Source of the DNA: Bacillota bacterium
GTDB lineage: Bacteria > Bacillota > Clostridia > Acetivibrionales > DTU013
DNA: 64,000 nt
NCBI GenBank assembly: GCA_023426125.1
Contig: JAFABI010000055.1
Location: forward strand, 53,552 to 117,551
Reading direction: 5' to 3'
The notes beneath the pieces are model-generated. The model had not been told where the DNA came from, made no database searches, and worked only from the letters and a program-made list of their open reading frames with translations. Made by a program: the position numbers and the translations under genes. Shown in pieces: positions 42,207 through 49,461 of this stretch (positions are counted from its first letter, which is position 1; each line of letters opens with the position of its first letter).

Positions 42207-42572
42207 TTAAAAAAACGCCGGGTCAAGCCCGACGCTGATCGACAGTGCTGTATTGATCTCATCCATCTTGCGGTCGTCAATGCTGCCTGCGTACTCCCAG
42301 AGCCGCCTTTTATCAATGGTGCGTATCTGTTCCAAAAGCACAAAAGAGCCTTTGTAAAGACCGCCGACACAGCCGATGGCAACGTGGGTGGGGAGCAGCT
42401 TTTTGGGGCTGCCGGTGATGGCGGCGGCGATGACAGTGGGGCTGTGCTGGTTGCCCACGTTGTTCTGCAAAATAAGGACAGGACGGACGCCGCCCTGTTC
42501 GGAGCCCACCACGGGGCTTAGATCGGCATAGTAAATATCGCCGCGACGGATCGGTCGGTTCTCCATTTTCAA
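42207..42572 (-). CDS. MazF/PemK family endoribonuclease toxin
   Basis: mRNA interferase-like protein of 121 residues. RRGDIYYADLSPVVGSEQGGVRPVLILQNN is the N-terminal MazF sheet with the conserved EQGG-RP, and SPTVIAAAITGSPKKLLPTHV carries the conserved T/S segment. The start is TTG at 42572 with GGAGGT six bases upstream, overlapping the preceding reading frame by TTGA. No recognisable MazE precedes it, so either the preceding small frame is an unusual antitoxin or this is a solitary MazF of a mobile element. Confidence 0.9.
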   Translation of the reverse strand: MKMENRPIRRGDIYYADLSPVVGSEQGGVRPVLILQNNVGNQHSPTVIAAAITGSPKKLLPTHVAIGCVGGLYKGSFVLLEQIRTIDKRRLWEYAGSIDDRKMDEINTALSISVGLDPAFF

Positions 42573-42799
42573 ATTCGCACCTCCTTTGACTTCCTTCTTA
42601 ATGGCACAAAAATAGGGACCGCCCTGCGATGGCTGTTTGTTATTAGAGCTTTTGCGGGCAGAGCGATCCCTATGGCTTCTGACATTAAGTTTTTTTGTTT
42701 CTGTGCTTTATTCGACACTACTCCCCAAGCACATAAAGCCGCGGCTGTGCCGGGCTCATAGGGCGACAGCCTGAACTGCGGCCGGCTTAGCCGCATCAT
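42569..42799 (-). CDS. uncertain small ORF before mazF
   Basis: 76 residues starting MMRLSRPQFRLSPYEPGT behind GGGGGTGAG. It ends at TGA, which overlaps the mazF TTG. Position would suit an antitoxin, but composition is odd (AAALCAWGVV, many Lys/Arg late) and I see no antitoxin fold. The bases from 42800 to 43150 hold no supported gene. Confidence 0.3.
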   Translation of the reverse strand: MMRLSRPQFRLSPYEPGTAAALCAWGVVSNKAQKQKNLMSEAIGIALPAKALITNSHRRAVPIFVPLRRKSKEVRI

Positions 42800-43151
42800 G
42801 GGAATCTCACCCCCGCCAGGATCTCTGCCGGCTGCCCTCATTGCGTGATCCCCCGATCAAGGGGGGCTGATGACTGGGCAGAAGTATCAATATAGGCTGA
42901 CAGGGTCATTGCGAAACAGCTTGCCATCGGCTGTTTTCCGGACGGATGGGTACCGCTTTGCACCTTGTTTGGCCGTCTTTGATAAAAGGTACAGGAAATG
43001 AGCGAACAAATAAAAAGGTGACTTCGTGTTTTTCTCTGTCCTTTTACAGGTGGTCCTGGCGCATCCTCCGGAGTCGCTTTCCCTCATCGGGCCCGTCAGC
43101 TAACGTATTCAGGTCGTCGGATATGATATTTTCAAAGAGCTAATAGCGGGT

Positions 43152-43193
43152 AAAAAATACCCCCTCACTTTTACTGCCGAAAAATGAGGGGGT
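43152..43193 (-). terminator. terminator after the sigma-like gene
   Basis: The minus-strand ACCCCCTCA (43193-43185) and TGAGGGGGT form a nine-base stem, followed by ATTTTTTACC. Confidence 0.8.
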
Positions 43194-43208
43194 TGAGAAC
43201 CAAAAATT

Positions 43209-43718
43209 TTAAATTTTTTCTATTAACATTCTGAGCTTGTCCAAAACCTTATGTCGGCGCTTATTGAGTCCCCTTTGGGAAATCCCAAGAACGGCAGCAT
43301 ACTCACGCTCTGATGTTTCCTCGAAATAAAGGGTATTGATCAGCTCCAGTTCCATTTCAGTTAACTGCCTGAGCGCTTTGCGGAGCTTTATAAGTAATAC
43401 ATGCGTGATGGCTTCGCTCTCCACATCCGTATAGATATCCCGGATGATTTCCTCGCCGTTCATGTCCTCGCTGTCCAGTGCCTGATAGGATACCTCACCG
43501 TGCAGTTCGGCTTCCTCGCAGATATAACGTTGCCGCCGCTTGGCTTGGTATGCTTTCCGGTAGTCCTCAAATGGCACTTCCAGCAGGCAGCCGTGAAGCG
43601 GCAGAAAGTACCGGTTTGCATATTCGGGATTACGCTTTTTATCAATAAAGAGAGTTGTGTACGGAATCTCCCGGTAGGTTCCGTTATCTCTGATAAAGCA
43701 ATGCTTAAATTTAGCCAT
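43209..43718 (-). CDS. sigma-70 region 4-like regulator of the mobile cassette
   Basis: Protein of 169 residues. The C-terminal part is a sigma region 4-like helix-turn-helix: LRQLTEMELELINTLYFEET, SEREYAAVLGISQRGLNKRR, HKVLDKLRMLI. The N-terminal part (FKHCFIRDNGTYREIPYTTL) has no known domain. The ATG at 43718 has GGAGGAC nine bases upstream. Such proteins activate excision or transfer genes in clostridial integrative elements. It is the rightmost cassette gene. Confidence 0.7.
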   Translation of the reverse strand: MAKFKHCFIRDNGTYREIPYTTLFIDKKRNPEYANRYFLPLHGCLLEVPFEDYRKAYQAKRRQRYICEEAELHGEVSYQALDSEDMNGEEIIRDIYTDVESEAITHVLLIKLRKALRQLTEMELELINTLYFEETSEREYAAVLGISQRGLNKRRHKVLDKLRMLIEKI

Positions 43719-43870
43719 AAGGCTTGTCCTCCATTTTCTGAATTTTTGATGATGAGTCAAGAATTCAGAAGCGGAGGAGCCCGGCAGTGTGGAGTAATAA
43801 ATGTACTTTTTAGCAGTCGGAAAACGTGAAAATAAAAAGATAGAAGTCGAAGTTCTTGTTTTTCTGTCGA

Positions 43871-43911
43871 AATAAAAATGCCAGCAATTCGCTTATAACA
43901 AATTGCTGGCA
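43871..43911 (-). terminator. terminator of the riboswitch-led short transcript
   Basis: Perfect 11-base stem TGCCAGCAATT/AATTGCTGGCA with the minus-strand T-run ATTTTTATTT. Confidence 0.8.
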
Positions 43912-43956
43912 TTAGACCAGTATGTAATATTAATATTATTAGAATGTAGCTGGTAT

Positions 43957-44042
43957 CAATTGCTCCGTCTTTATTTCAATCTCCTAATAGAACGAATCGA
44001 TATATAAAACATATCCGACACCCCTTTCACACGGAGCAATTG
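43957..44042 (-). repeat. 12-base perfect inverted repeat enclosing a micro-ORF
   Basis: CAATTGCTCCGT (43957-43968) and ACGGAGCAATTG (44031-44042) would pair to form a long stem around the 13-codon frame at 43971-44012. Confidence 0.6.
43971..44012 (-). CDS. possible micro-ORF (13 residues) downstream of the c-di-GMP riboswitch
   Basis: Reads MFYISIRSIRRLK, with AAAGGGGTG six bases before the ATG. It is the only frame with a ribosome binding site on the transcript between the riboswitch terminator and the terminator at 43871-43911. It may be a leader peptide, a functional microprotein or chance. The cationic/aromatic composition is notable. Confidence 0.3.
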   Translation of the reverse strand: MFYISIRSIRRLK

Positions 44043-44104
44043 CGAAAGCCAAGTGTCTAATCACCACAAAAATCTATCAAAAGCTGCAGAAAGCCTGTCA
44101 GAGC

Positions 44105-44135
44105 AAAAGCCTGCCCCGAAGAAGGGCAGGCTTTT
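44105..44135 (-). terminator. terminator following the c-di-GMP riboswitch
   Basis: Stem AAAAGCCTGCCC/GGGCAGGCTTTT with only a short T-run. It is positioned just after the aptamer, so it could be the expression platform. Confidence 0.7.
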
Positions 44136-44142
44136 ACATGCA

Positions 44143-44226
44143 ACTTTGGCAACCAGGCTATCATAATGGCATTTGCCATTTTAGACCCTTTGGCTTTGCG
44201 TCCTCAGTTTTCACTGAGTTTGCCCT
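44143..44226 (-). promoter_or_regulatory. cyclic-di-GMP-I riboswitch (GEMM motif)
   Basis: Minus strand, in order: GGGCAAACTCAG, a GUGAAAAC GNRA-type capped P2 (ACTCAGTGAAAACTGAG), GGACGCAAAGCC, GGGTCTAAAATGGC, then a second arm and GATAGCCTGGTTGCC. These are the conserved GGCAAAC, ACGCAAAGCC, UCUAAA and UAGCC-GGUUGCC blocks of GEMM-I. No long gene follows on this strand before 43718. Confidence 0.9.
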
Positions 44227-44321
44227 TAACTTTATTTAATTTTTTTCTTCTTGAATTTTATTATTTCAAACAATTCTTTTTATCAGTATCCAGGGAATCG
44301 CCTCCATTTTTTGCTTTACAA

Positions 44322-44356
44322 TCCAGTTTAACAGGCGAATATCAACAAAACCTCAA
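44322..44356 (-). promoter_or_regulatory. response-regulator-type promoter for the riboswitch RNA (copy 4 of a shared motif)
   Basis: Minus-strand direct repeats TTGAGGTTTTG and TTGATATTCGC (11-base phase), then CTGTTAAACT with -10 TAAACT (44325-44330). Repeat-to--10 spacing equals that of the three copies at 58251, 59300 and 62635. Confidence 0.65.
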
Positions 44357-44449
44357 CGGCAAGGTAAATTTCCGCTGAGATTCAATATTTATCAGGCGCA
44401 GTTCCTTGGGACTATGCATTACCAAGGAATTGTATTACCGACTGCTGGC

Positions 44450-44569
44450 TTATAAATATCTGCCCGCCGAACCGGAGAGATCGCCGTTTCCAGAAAAACC
44501 GCCGCAAATGCGGCAGTTTTTCGATATGTTTTTTTTGAATCGGCCTCTACGGCTGCAGCAAGACTTCAT
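44450..44569 (-). CDS. small Cys/Lys/Arg-rich ORF after peptide gene 1 (uncertain)
   Basis: 39 residues beginning MKSCCSRRGRFKKNISKNCR behind a strong AAAGGAGGCGG site, 28 bases after the 17-residue peptide gene. A terminator-like hairpin lies inside it, which argues against full translation. A related frame follows the second peptide gene. Confidence 0.3.
   Translation of the reverse strand: MKSCCSRRGRFKKNISKNCRICGGFSGNGDLSGSAGRYL
44494..44521 (-). terminator. terminator-like hairpin after peptide gene 1
   Basis: AAAAACTGCCGC/GCGGCGGTTTTT on the minus strand, with A- and T-runs at both sides. A similar GCCGCC hairpin follows peptide gene 2. Confidence 0.7.
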
Positions 44570-44597
44570 CCAACCGCCTCCTTTGTAATTAGAATAA

Positions 44598-44651
44598 TCA
44601 CTTCGTCAGCTTTTGGAACCATGCCTTGATACGTTCAAGCAGCTTTTTCAT
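44598..44651 (-). CDS. amphipathic 17-residue peptide, copy 1
   Basis: ATG with AGGAGG nine bases upstream encodes MKKLLERIKAWFQKLTK. L4, L5, I8, W11, F12 and L15 fall on one helical face and the charged residues on the other, so the peptide should lie on a membrane surface. A second gene at 49269-49322 encodes a 13/17 identical peptide behind the same promoter block. It is too short for routine gene finding, and the duplication with conserved signals is the main evidence. Function unknown: it might be a signalling peptide, a membrane modulator or a toxin. Confidence 0.6.
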   Translation of the reverse strand: MKKLLERIKAWFQKLTK

Positions 44652-44718
44652 CGCGCCATACCTCCTTTCCTGAACTTAACGGGGATAGTAGAGGGAATAG
44701 TAGAAAGGTAACAAAGAC

Positions 44719-44795
44719 AGTATAAAGCGCAAATCTGAAAAAGGAGCTAATGAAATTCTGAAAAAATCTTAACTATGCGATAGGCTCGCAGGAAT
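44719..44795 (-). promoter_or_regulatory. promoter of peptide gene 1 with TTCAGA direct repeats
   Basis: Minus strand: TTCAGAATTTCATTAGCTCC then TTCAGATTTGCG, two repeats 23 bases apart, followed by TATACT (44719-44724). No -35 box is present, as expected for an activated promoter. The block is shared with 49385-49461 and begins within the 3' end of the upstream gene (TGCGA...ATCG/ACATAGTTAAGA). Confidence 0.65.
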
Positions 44796-46041
44796 GAATC
44801 GGTAATTGTAAAATTGCGTAGTATTTGTCATCTACGCTTTCGGTGCACAAAGCTCCGTTCATATCCTGTGCCAGTTTCTCGGTGGAACGTACGCCGATGT
44901 TTGTGCCCTCATGACGCTCAAGATCAAAACGTACAGCATTTTCAAAGTGAACAAATACATTCTCGCGATTGATAACACAGTATATTTTAACCGGCTGCGT
45001 CGCATCTGCGTATTTGACGATATTGGACACCAGATTGTCGATGATCCGAGCCAGCCACGGGATATTGACGCGAAGCATGAAGATATCTGTCAGTTCTTTT
45101 ACTTCAACATGAAAGCCTTTGCTACCAAGGAAAGCAGCCTGCTCCTCCAGTATTTGAGAGAGCAGCACCAGACCGTCTACCTCTTCAAGCATCAGCTGCT
45201 TTTTCTCCGTACTGCCAAAGGCAAGGAAATAGGAAAACAGTTCGTCCGATAGAGACTTGATCTGACCTGCGGTGCGGTAGATTTTTTTCAGATATTCCTG
45301 CAGGGCGGCTTCGTCCTGATATTTTCCCTGCATGGCCAGCTCCAGATAGCCCATTTGCTTGGTAAGCGGCGTACGCAGGTCATGAGACAGTGCGGTAATC
45401 AAGTCCTGATTGGCCTTGAGCGCCTCATTTTCGCGTTCCATGCGGTAGATCACAGAGCAGCGCATTTTATCGATAGCCTGCGCCAATTCGCCCAATTCAT
45501 CCGTACGCTTCAGATGTACTTCATGTGCGAGATCCCCTCCGGACAGCGTCTCCATGTCGTGGGAAAGGTGTTTAATATCCGATATGATTGTTCGAATGGA
45601 GGGCAGCAGAATCAGCAAAAAGCATATAAAGCCTATCAATGCGGATACAACATATAGTTTTCCGGAGTAACTGCTGGAAGAGGCATAGGGAATCACAGAA
45701 ACTGTTTTGTCCGCAAATCGGATGGTGTATTCTCCCATTTGATCGCTTCCCGCGTCATATAAGAAGCTGATGCCTATGTTTTCCTCCAGCCACGTCTTGA
45801 CCTTCTCATAATCGGTGGAGTTGATCTGGTTCTCATCCACATGTTCTTGAAAGGAATCCAGCATATCATCAATATACATCTCCCCAAAAATCTGATTGGC
45901 CAACGCCGACTTGGCGGCGCTGTCACCCAGCTTAAAGAGCCCGACTCCTACACCTACCGTCACCAGGATCGCCAATGCAAAGATGCCCAGCATCCTGAAT
46001 CCAAGGCGCGAACGATACAGCGCGATTCTTTGCTTATTCAA
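44773..46041 (-). CDS. sensor histidine kinase (OmpR-class two-component system)
   Basis: Membrane kinase of 422 residues. Two helices (MLGIFALAILVTVGVGVGLF; LYVVSALIGFICFLLILLP) frame an external domain of ~95 residues. A HAMP region follows, then His220 in ITALSHDLRTPLT. The HATPase domain has N-box IIDNLVSNIVKYAD. The start is TTG at 46041 with AAAGGGG upstream, and it overlaps the response-regulator gene by eight bases. The gene's 3' end is part of the duplicated promoter block of peptide gene 1. Confidence 0.92.
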   Translation of the reverse strand: MNKQRIALYRSRLGFRMLGIFALAILVTVGVGVGLFKLGDSAAKSALANQIFGEMYIDDMLDSFQEHVDENQINSTDYEKVKTWLEENIGISFLYDAGSDQMGEYTIRFADKTVSVIPYASSSSYSGKLYVVSALIGFICFLLILLPSIRTIISDIKHLSHDMETLSGGDLAHEVHLKRTDELGELAQAIDKMRCSVIYRMERENEALKANQDLITALSHDLRTPLTKQMGYLELAMQGKYQDEAALQEYLKKIYRTAGQIKSLSDELFSYFLAFGSTEKKQLMLEEVDGLVLLSQILEEQAAFLGSKGFHVEVKELTDIFMLRVNIPWLARIIDNLVSNIVKYADATQPVKIYCVINRENVFVHFENAVRFDLERHEGTNIGVRSTEKLAQDMNGALCTESVDDKYYAILQLPIHSCEPIA

Positions 46042-46729
46042 TACGATACCCCTTTCCCCAGACGGTTTTTATAATATCCGGTTCTTGAGGGTTATCCTCC
46101 ACCTTTGAGCGTAGCTTGCGGATATGTACCATGACTGTGTTGGAGCTGATAGGCAAATACGGCTCATTCCATACGCTTTCATAAATATTCTGCGTTGTGA
46201 AAATCTTTCCACGGTATTGAAGCATGAGACGCAGCAACTGGTACTCCAACTCCGTCAGATTGATTTCTTCGCCGTTTTTTGTGACCTCATTGAAATTACT
46301 GTGTACCTGGAGATTGCCGCAGGTATAGAATGTGTCACGCGCTTGTTCTTCTTTTCCCTTGTACACCTGATATCGCCTGAGTAACCCTTTCACGCGGGCA
46401 ATCAGCTCTGCGCAGGAAAAAGGTTTTGTCAGGTAATCGTCGCCGCCGCAGGAATAGCCCATGGTCAGGTCGGAATCCATGCCCTTGGCGGTCAAAAAAA
46501 GAATGGGTACGTTATAGTTCCCCCGAATAGCTGAACACACCTTAAAGCCGGACATCTCGGGCATCATGACGTCTAAGATTACAAGGTCGATGCTTTCGTG
46601 CATCAGATCAATCGCCTGCTTCCCATCCGCAGCCTGTATAATCTCATGCCCTTCACTTTGTAAAAGTGTTTCTACCAACTCGCGAATTTCGCTATCGTCA
46701 TCTACGACAAGAATTGTCGTTTTCTCCAT
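46034..46729 (-). CDS. OmpR/PhoB-family response regulator
   Basis: 231 residues: receiver with ILVVDDDSE and acceptor D53 in LVILDVMMPEMSG, Lys in DDYLTKPFS, then a winged-helix domain ending TVMVHIRKLRSKVEDNP and VWGKGYRIE. The ATG at 46729 has AGAGGTGA, and the longer frame would fuse it to the glycosyltransferase end. It pairs with the kinase by overlap. OmpR-type regulators bind direct repeats, so the TTCAGA repeats before the two peptide genes are candidate targets. Confidence 0.92.
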   Translation of the reverse strand: MEKTTILVVDDDSEIRELVETLLQSEGHEIIQAADGKQAIDLMHESIDLVILDVMMPEMSGFKVCSAIRGNYNVPILFLTAKGMDSDLTMGYSCGGDDYLTKPFSCAELIARVKGLLRRYQVYKGKEEQARDTFYTCGNLQVHSNFNEVTKNGEEINLTELEYQLLRLMLQYRGKIFTTQNIYESVWNEPYLPISSNTVMVHIRKLRSKVEDNPQEPDIIKTVWGKGYRIE

Positions 46730-46754
46730 ACAGATCACCTCTGTTTCAATTTCT

Positions 46755-47594
46755 CTAATCAAATCTCTGACAACCGGCGTTGGCTTGGTGTTGATTTGCT
46801 CTTCTTTTATCACGAGCAATTGCAAGATGATATGACCGAATTCTCAGCTTATGATCTTCGTATAATTCCAATTGATCGTAAAGCTTTTTATAATATTCGA
46901 ATGCCTGGGTCTTTACCTTGATGATAGAAGACAGGTTCGTTTCCCTTACAATAAGGCTGCCTTTTCTCTTCACATAAAAATAAATCGGTTCGTGTATCAC
47001 GGCAATATGTCGCGTGTGGTACAGATATTCGATATTGAACAGAAAATCTTCGGCCCAAGGTACTTCGGTTGAGCATCTGATTTTCGCTCTCTTAACGATT
47101 TCAGCGCGGTACAACTTGTTCCACATAACCCCGTAATAAAAATTGGCAGGCGCTTTCATCATATGTACAGCAAACTCCGCACAGGTGATGCGCCCCGATT
47201 GCGGTAAATTTCCCATGGCAACGGTGGATCGCTCATATACTCTGACAAAGTCGGATATGACCATATCGGCGTCATGCAGCAGCATTGCATCGAGCAAAAA
47301 CTGCGACGCATTTTCCGATAACCAGTCATCGCTGTCCGCAAACTGGAGAAACTCCCCATGCGCATGTTCGATGCCAATGTTTCTGGCATCAGCAACACCG
47401 GAATTCTCCTTTTCGATTAAACAGAAGCGCGAATCTGCTTCTACGTATTTTCGTATCAGATTGCCGCTGTTGTCGGTGCTGCCATCGTCAACGATTATGA
47501 TCTCAATATCACGAAACGTCTGCTTTCGTATGCTGTCAAGACATCTGTCTATCGTGTTTTCCGCGTTGTAGACCGGAACGATTATACTGATCAA
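46755..47594 (-). CDS. glycosyltransferase family 2 protein
   Basis: Inverting GT-A glycosyltransferase of 279 residues. LISIIVPVYNAENTIDRCLD begins the fold, IIIVDDGSTDNS binds the sugar nucleotide, FADSDDWLS is the metal-binding DxD region, and PWAEDFLFN holds the likely base. An ATG at 47621 lacks a ribosome binding site; TTG at 47594 has AAAGGAG and gives the usual N-terminus. The last ~15 residues (KRRANQHQANAGCQRFD) look unnatural, and the alternative frame continues open into the response regulator, so the 3' end may be truncated or frameshifted. Confidence 0.82.
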   Translation of the reverse strand: MISIIVPVYNAENTIDRCLDSIRKQTFRDIEIIIVDDGSTDNSGNLIRKYVEADSRFCLIEKENSGVADARNIGIEHAHGEFLQFADSDDWLSENASQFLLDAMLLHDADMVISDFVRVYERSTVAMGNLPQSGRITCAEFAVHMMKAPANFYYGVMWNKLYRAEIVKRAKIRCSTEVPWAEDFLFNIEYLYHTRHIAVIHEPIYFYVKRKGSLIVRETNLSSIIKVKTQAFEYYKKLYDQLELYEDHKLRIRSYHLAIARDKRRANQHQANAGCQRFD

Positions 47595-47629
47595 TTGCGA
47601 TTCTCCTTTGACTGTTTTCATTTCAATTT

Positions 47630-49015
47630 TTAATCTATCTGGATATCTCCCCGGTCCTGAAGCTCTCCAATGATCCGATTGTACATCCGGGAATCGATTT
47701 TGTATTTGCGCCGGTAGAGAACGTACCCTGCAATAATACAGATAATCGGAAATACCATCATGGCTATTTTCATGAGCAGCAGGCCTCCACCCGACACATC
47801 TGCCGCACTCCTTGAGGTAGAAATTCCCGATGCGATCACGGTTATGCCTATTATGCCGTTTGCGATGGCAGGACCGATTTTATTGATAAAGGGCATCATC
47901 GCAAAAGTAATGCTGTCATTGCGTTTTCCGAGCTTCCATTGCCCATATTCAATCGTATCAGCCAAAAACATCAGCATCAGAAGCTGAATGATTCCGTTTC
48001 CGATAAAGGCGGTAAGACCCCCAGTAATAATGTAGGCCATATGCATAGGCGCGAAGAAGATAATAATATAACCGACCATCACCAGCCCCGTAGCGGCGGA
48101 ATACAGCGTTTTTCGGCTAAATCGCTTACTTAGCTGGGGAAAGAATGCCAGTGTCGCCATTTGAGCGCCTCCGCAAATTAGCGTAAATACGGAGTACATG
48201 TTCTCATTTCCGAAAGCATATTTGAAGAAGTATAGGCCGAATCCGGTTGTCGTGCTATAGCCGATTGAAAAAAGCGCCAAGGCAATTACGGTATAAAGCA
48301 GTTGATCATTTTTGAATATGGCGGTAAACATTTCTCTGATCGTAGTTGCTTCCTGCTTGCGAAACCGGAAGGGCTGCTCTTTAACTCCAAACAGGGTAAT
48401 GCACTGTCCCGCGCACATCAGAACGGCAAGGATAACAGCCATTACACAGTAAGCCGCCGTCATATTCCCGCCCATTGATTTTGCCAGCATATTGCTGACA
48501 GGCACAAATCCAACAAGTACGGTTCCCGCCCCGATATTGGCGCATAAGCGTGCGAACGCGCTGATCTTTTCCCGTTGCTTCTGATCCAGGCTTAAGGAAG
48601 GCATCATAGACCAATAGGCGATATCGTTGGCGGTGAACCCGACATCCCACAGTAAATGCAAAGCCGCAAAAAGAAACAAGAATCCGGCGCCTCGCAATCC
48701 AAAATCGGTAAACAGCAGCACGGCCGCCACTCCGGATATAACGGCTCCCACCGCAATCCAAGGCTTGAATTTGCCGAACCTGGATTCGGTGTTGTCCACA
48801 AAAAAGCCCATAAGCGGATCATTAACAGCGTCAAAAACGCGAAACACCAACATGATGATCGTGGTTCCCCAGAGCGTGCCATTCGGTAAACGCATGACAT
48901 CTGTCAAGTAAAACAATAAATACGTATTTACCAATGCGTAGAGCATGTCGCGCCCGACAGTCCCCAGTCCAAAAGCATATTTATTTCGGGCCTCAGACGA
49001 ACGAATTGATACCAC
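47630..49015 (-). CDS. GPH-family sugar:cation symporter (MFS)
   Basis: Membrane transporter of 461 residues with twelve helices. NKYAFGLGTVGRDMLYALVNTYLLFYLTDV and NDPLMGFFVDNTESRFGKFKPWI are hallmarks of the glycoside-pentoside-hexuronide family. No in-frame ATG exists at the start. The GTG at 49015 is itself part of the only ribosome-binding-like sequence (GGGAGGTGG), so initiation may occur at the ATT four codons later. Confidence 0.87.
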   Translation of the reverse strand: MVSIRSSEARNKYAFGLGTVGRDMLYALVNTYLLFYLTDVMRLPNGTLWGTTIIMLVFRVFDAVNDPLMGFFVDNTESRFGKFKPWIAVGAVISGVAAVLLFTDFGLRGAGFLFLFAALHLLWDVGFTANDIAYWSMMPSLSLDQKQREKISAFARLCANIGAGTVLVGFVPVSNMLAKSMGGNMTAAYCVMAVILAVLMCAGQCITLFGVKEQPFRFRKQEATTIREMFTAIFKNDQLLYTVIALALFSIGYSTTTGFGLYFFKYAFGNENMYSVFTLICGGAQMATLAFFPQLSKRFSRKTLYSAATGLVMVGYIIIFFAPMHMAYIITGGLTAFIGNGIIQLLMLMFLADTIEYGQWKLGKRNDSITFAMMPFINKIGPAIANGIIGITVIASGISTSRSAADVSGGGLLLMKIAMMVFPIICIIAGYVLYRRKYKIDSRMYNRIIGELQDRGDIQID

Positions 49016-49244
49016 CTCCCAGTAAATTCACGATATAATAATCAGTCTCGGCCCAGAGGCGATACCCAACATGCAAATAAACATTGGATGCAAGGTATAA
49101 ATAATTGCCCATTTCGAGAAGAAACCGCCGACAAAGCGGCGGCAAGGTATGAAACCACGAAGCGGGGAAATGAAGAGGTGCTTTAGATCGCCTGGCAGCA
49201 CTTCGTAGTTTTTTAATCGGCCTGCAATCGCGGTGGTACCTCAT
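48993..49244 (-). CDS. uncertain ORF after peptide gene 2
   Basis: 83 residues starting MRYHRDCRPIKKLRSAARRS, 24 bases after peptide gene 2, behind GAAGGGGCGGG. The N-terminus parallels the ORF after peptide gene 1 in basic composition and in the DNA phrase AGGCCGATT-AAAAAA. It contains a GCCGCC/GGCGGT hairpin and overlaps the symporter start. Probably not fully translated. Confidence 0.25.
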   Translation of the reverse strand: MRYHRDCRPIKKLRSAARRSKAPLHFPASWFHTLPPLCRRFLLEMGNYLYLASNVYLHVGYRLWAETDYYIVNLLGGGINSFV

Positions 49245-49268
49245 CCCGCCCCTTCTTTGATACCCAAA

Positions 49269-49322
49269 TCACTTGGTCAACCTGCGAAACCATTCCTTGA
49301 TGCGTTCAATCAGCTTTTTCAC
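49269..49322 (-). CDS. amphipathic 17-residue peptide, copy 2
   Basis: GTG start with AAGGAGG ten bases upstream encodes MKKLIERIKEWFRRLTK, differing from copy 1 at four positions, all but one conservative. The hydrophobic face (L4, I5, I8, W11, F12, L15) is kept. The net charge is positive. It precedes the symporter gene. Confidence 0.6.
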   Translation of the reverse strand: MKKLIERIKEWFRRLTK

Positions 49323-49384
49323 TACGTTCGCTCCTCCTTCCCGGAACCCGCTTGATGCAAGGAAACTATAAAATGTACAAATAT

Positions 49385-49461
49385 AGTATAGAGTGCAAAT
49401 CTGAAAAGGGAGCTAATGAAATTCTGAAAAATTCTTAACTATGTGATGAGTTCGCAGACTT
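49385..49461 (-). promoter_or_regulatory. promoter of peptide gene 2 with TTCAGA direct repeats
   Basis: Same block as 44719-44795: TTCAGAATTTCATTAGCTCC, TTCAGATTTGCA, and -10 TATACT (49384-49389). Repeats are again 23 bases apart, starting inside the 3' end of the dehydratase-like gene. Confidence 0.65.

Noticed and set aside
42887..43087. 66-codon minus-strand frame in the mobile cassette
   Set aside because: No ribosome binding site, and no similarity to any recognisable domain.
44166..44378. 70-codon plus-strand frame
   Set aside because: It is the complement of the c-di-GMP riboswitch and of its promoter, which explain the sequence better.
49200..49260. T-box-like GCGGTGGTACC on the plus strand
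   Set aside because: No plus-strand gene follows, no stem I or specifier loop and no terminator pairing are visible. The sequence lies inside the small frame after peptide gene 2.
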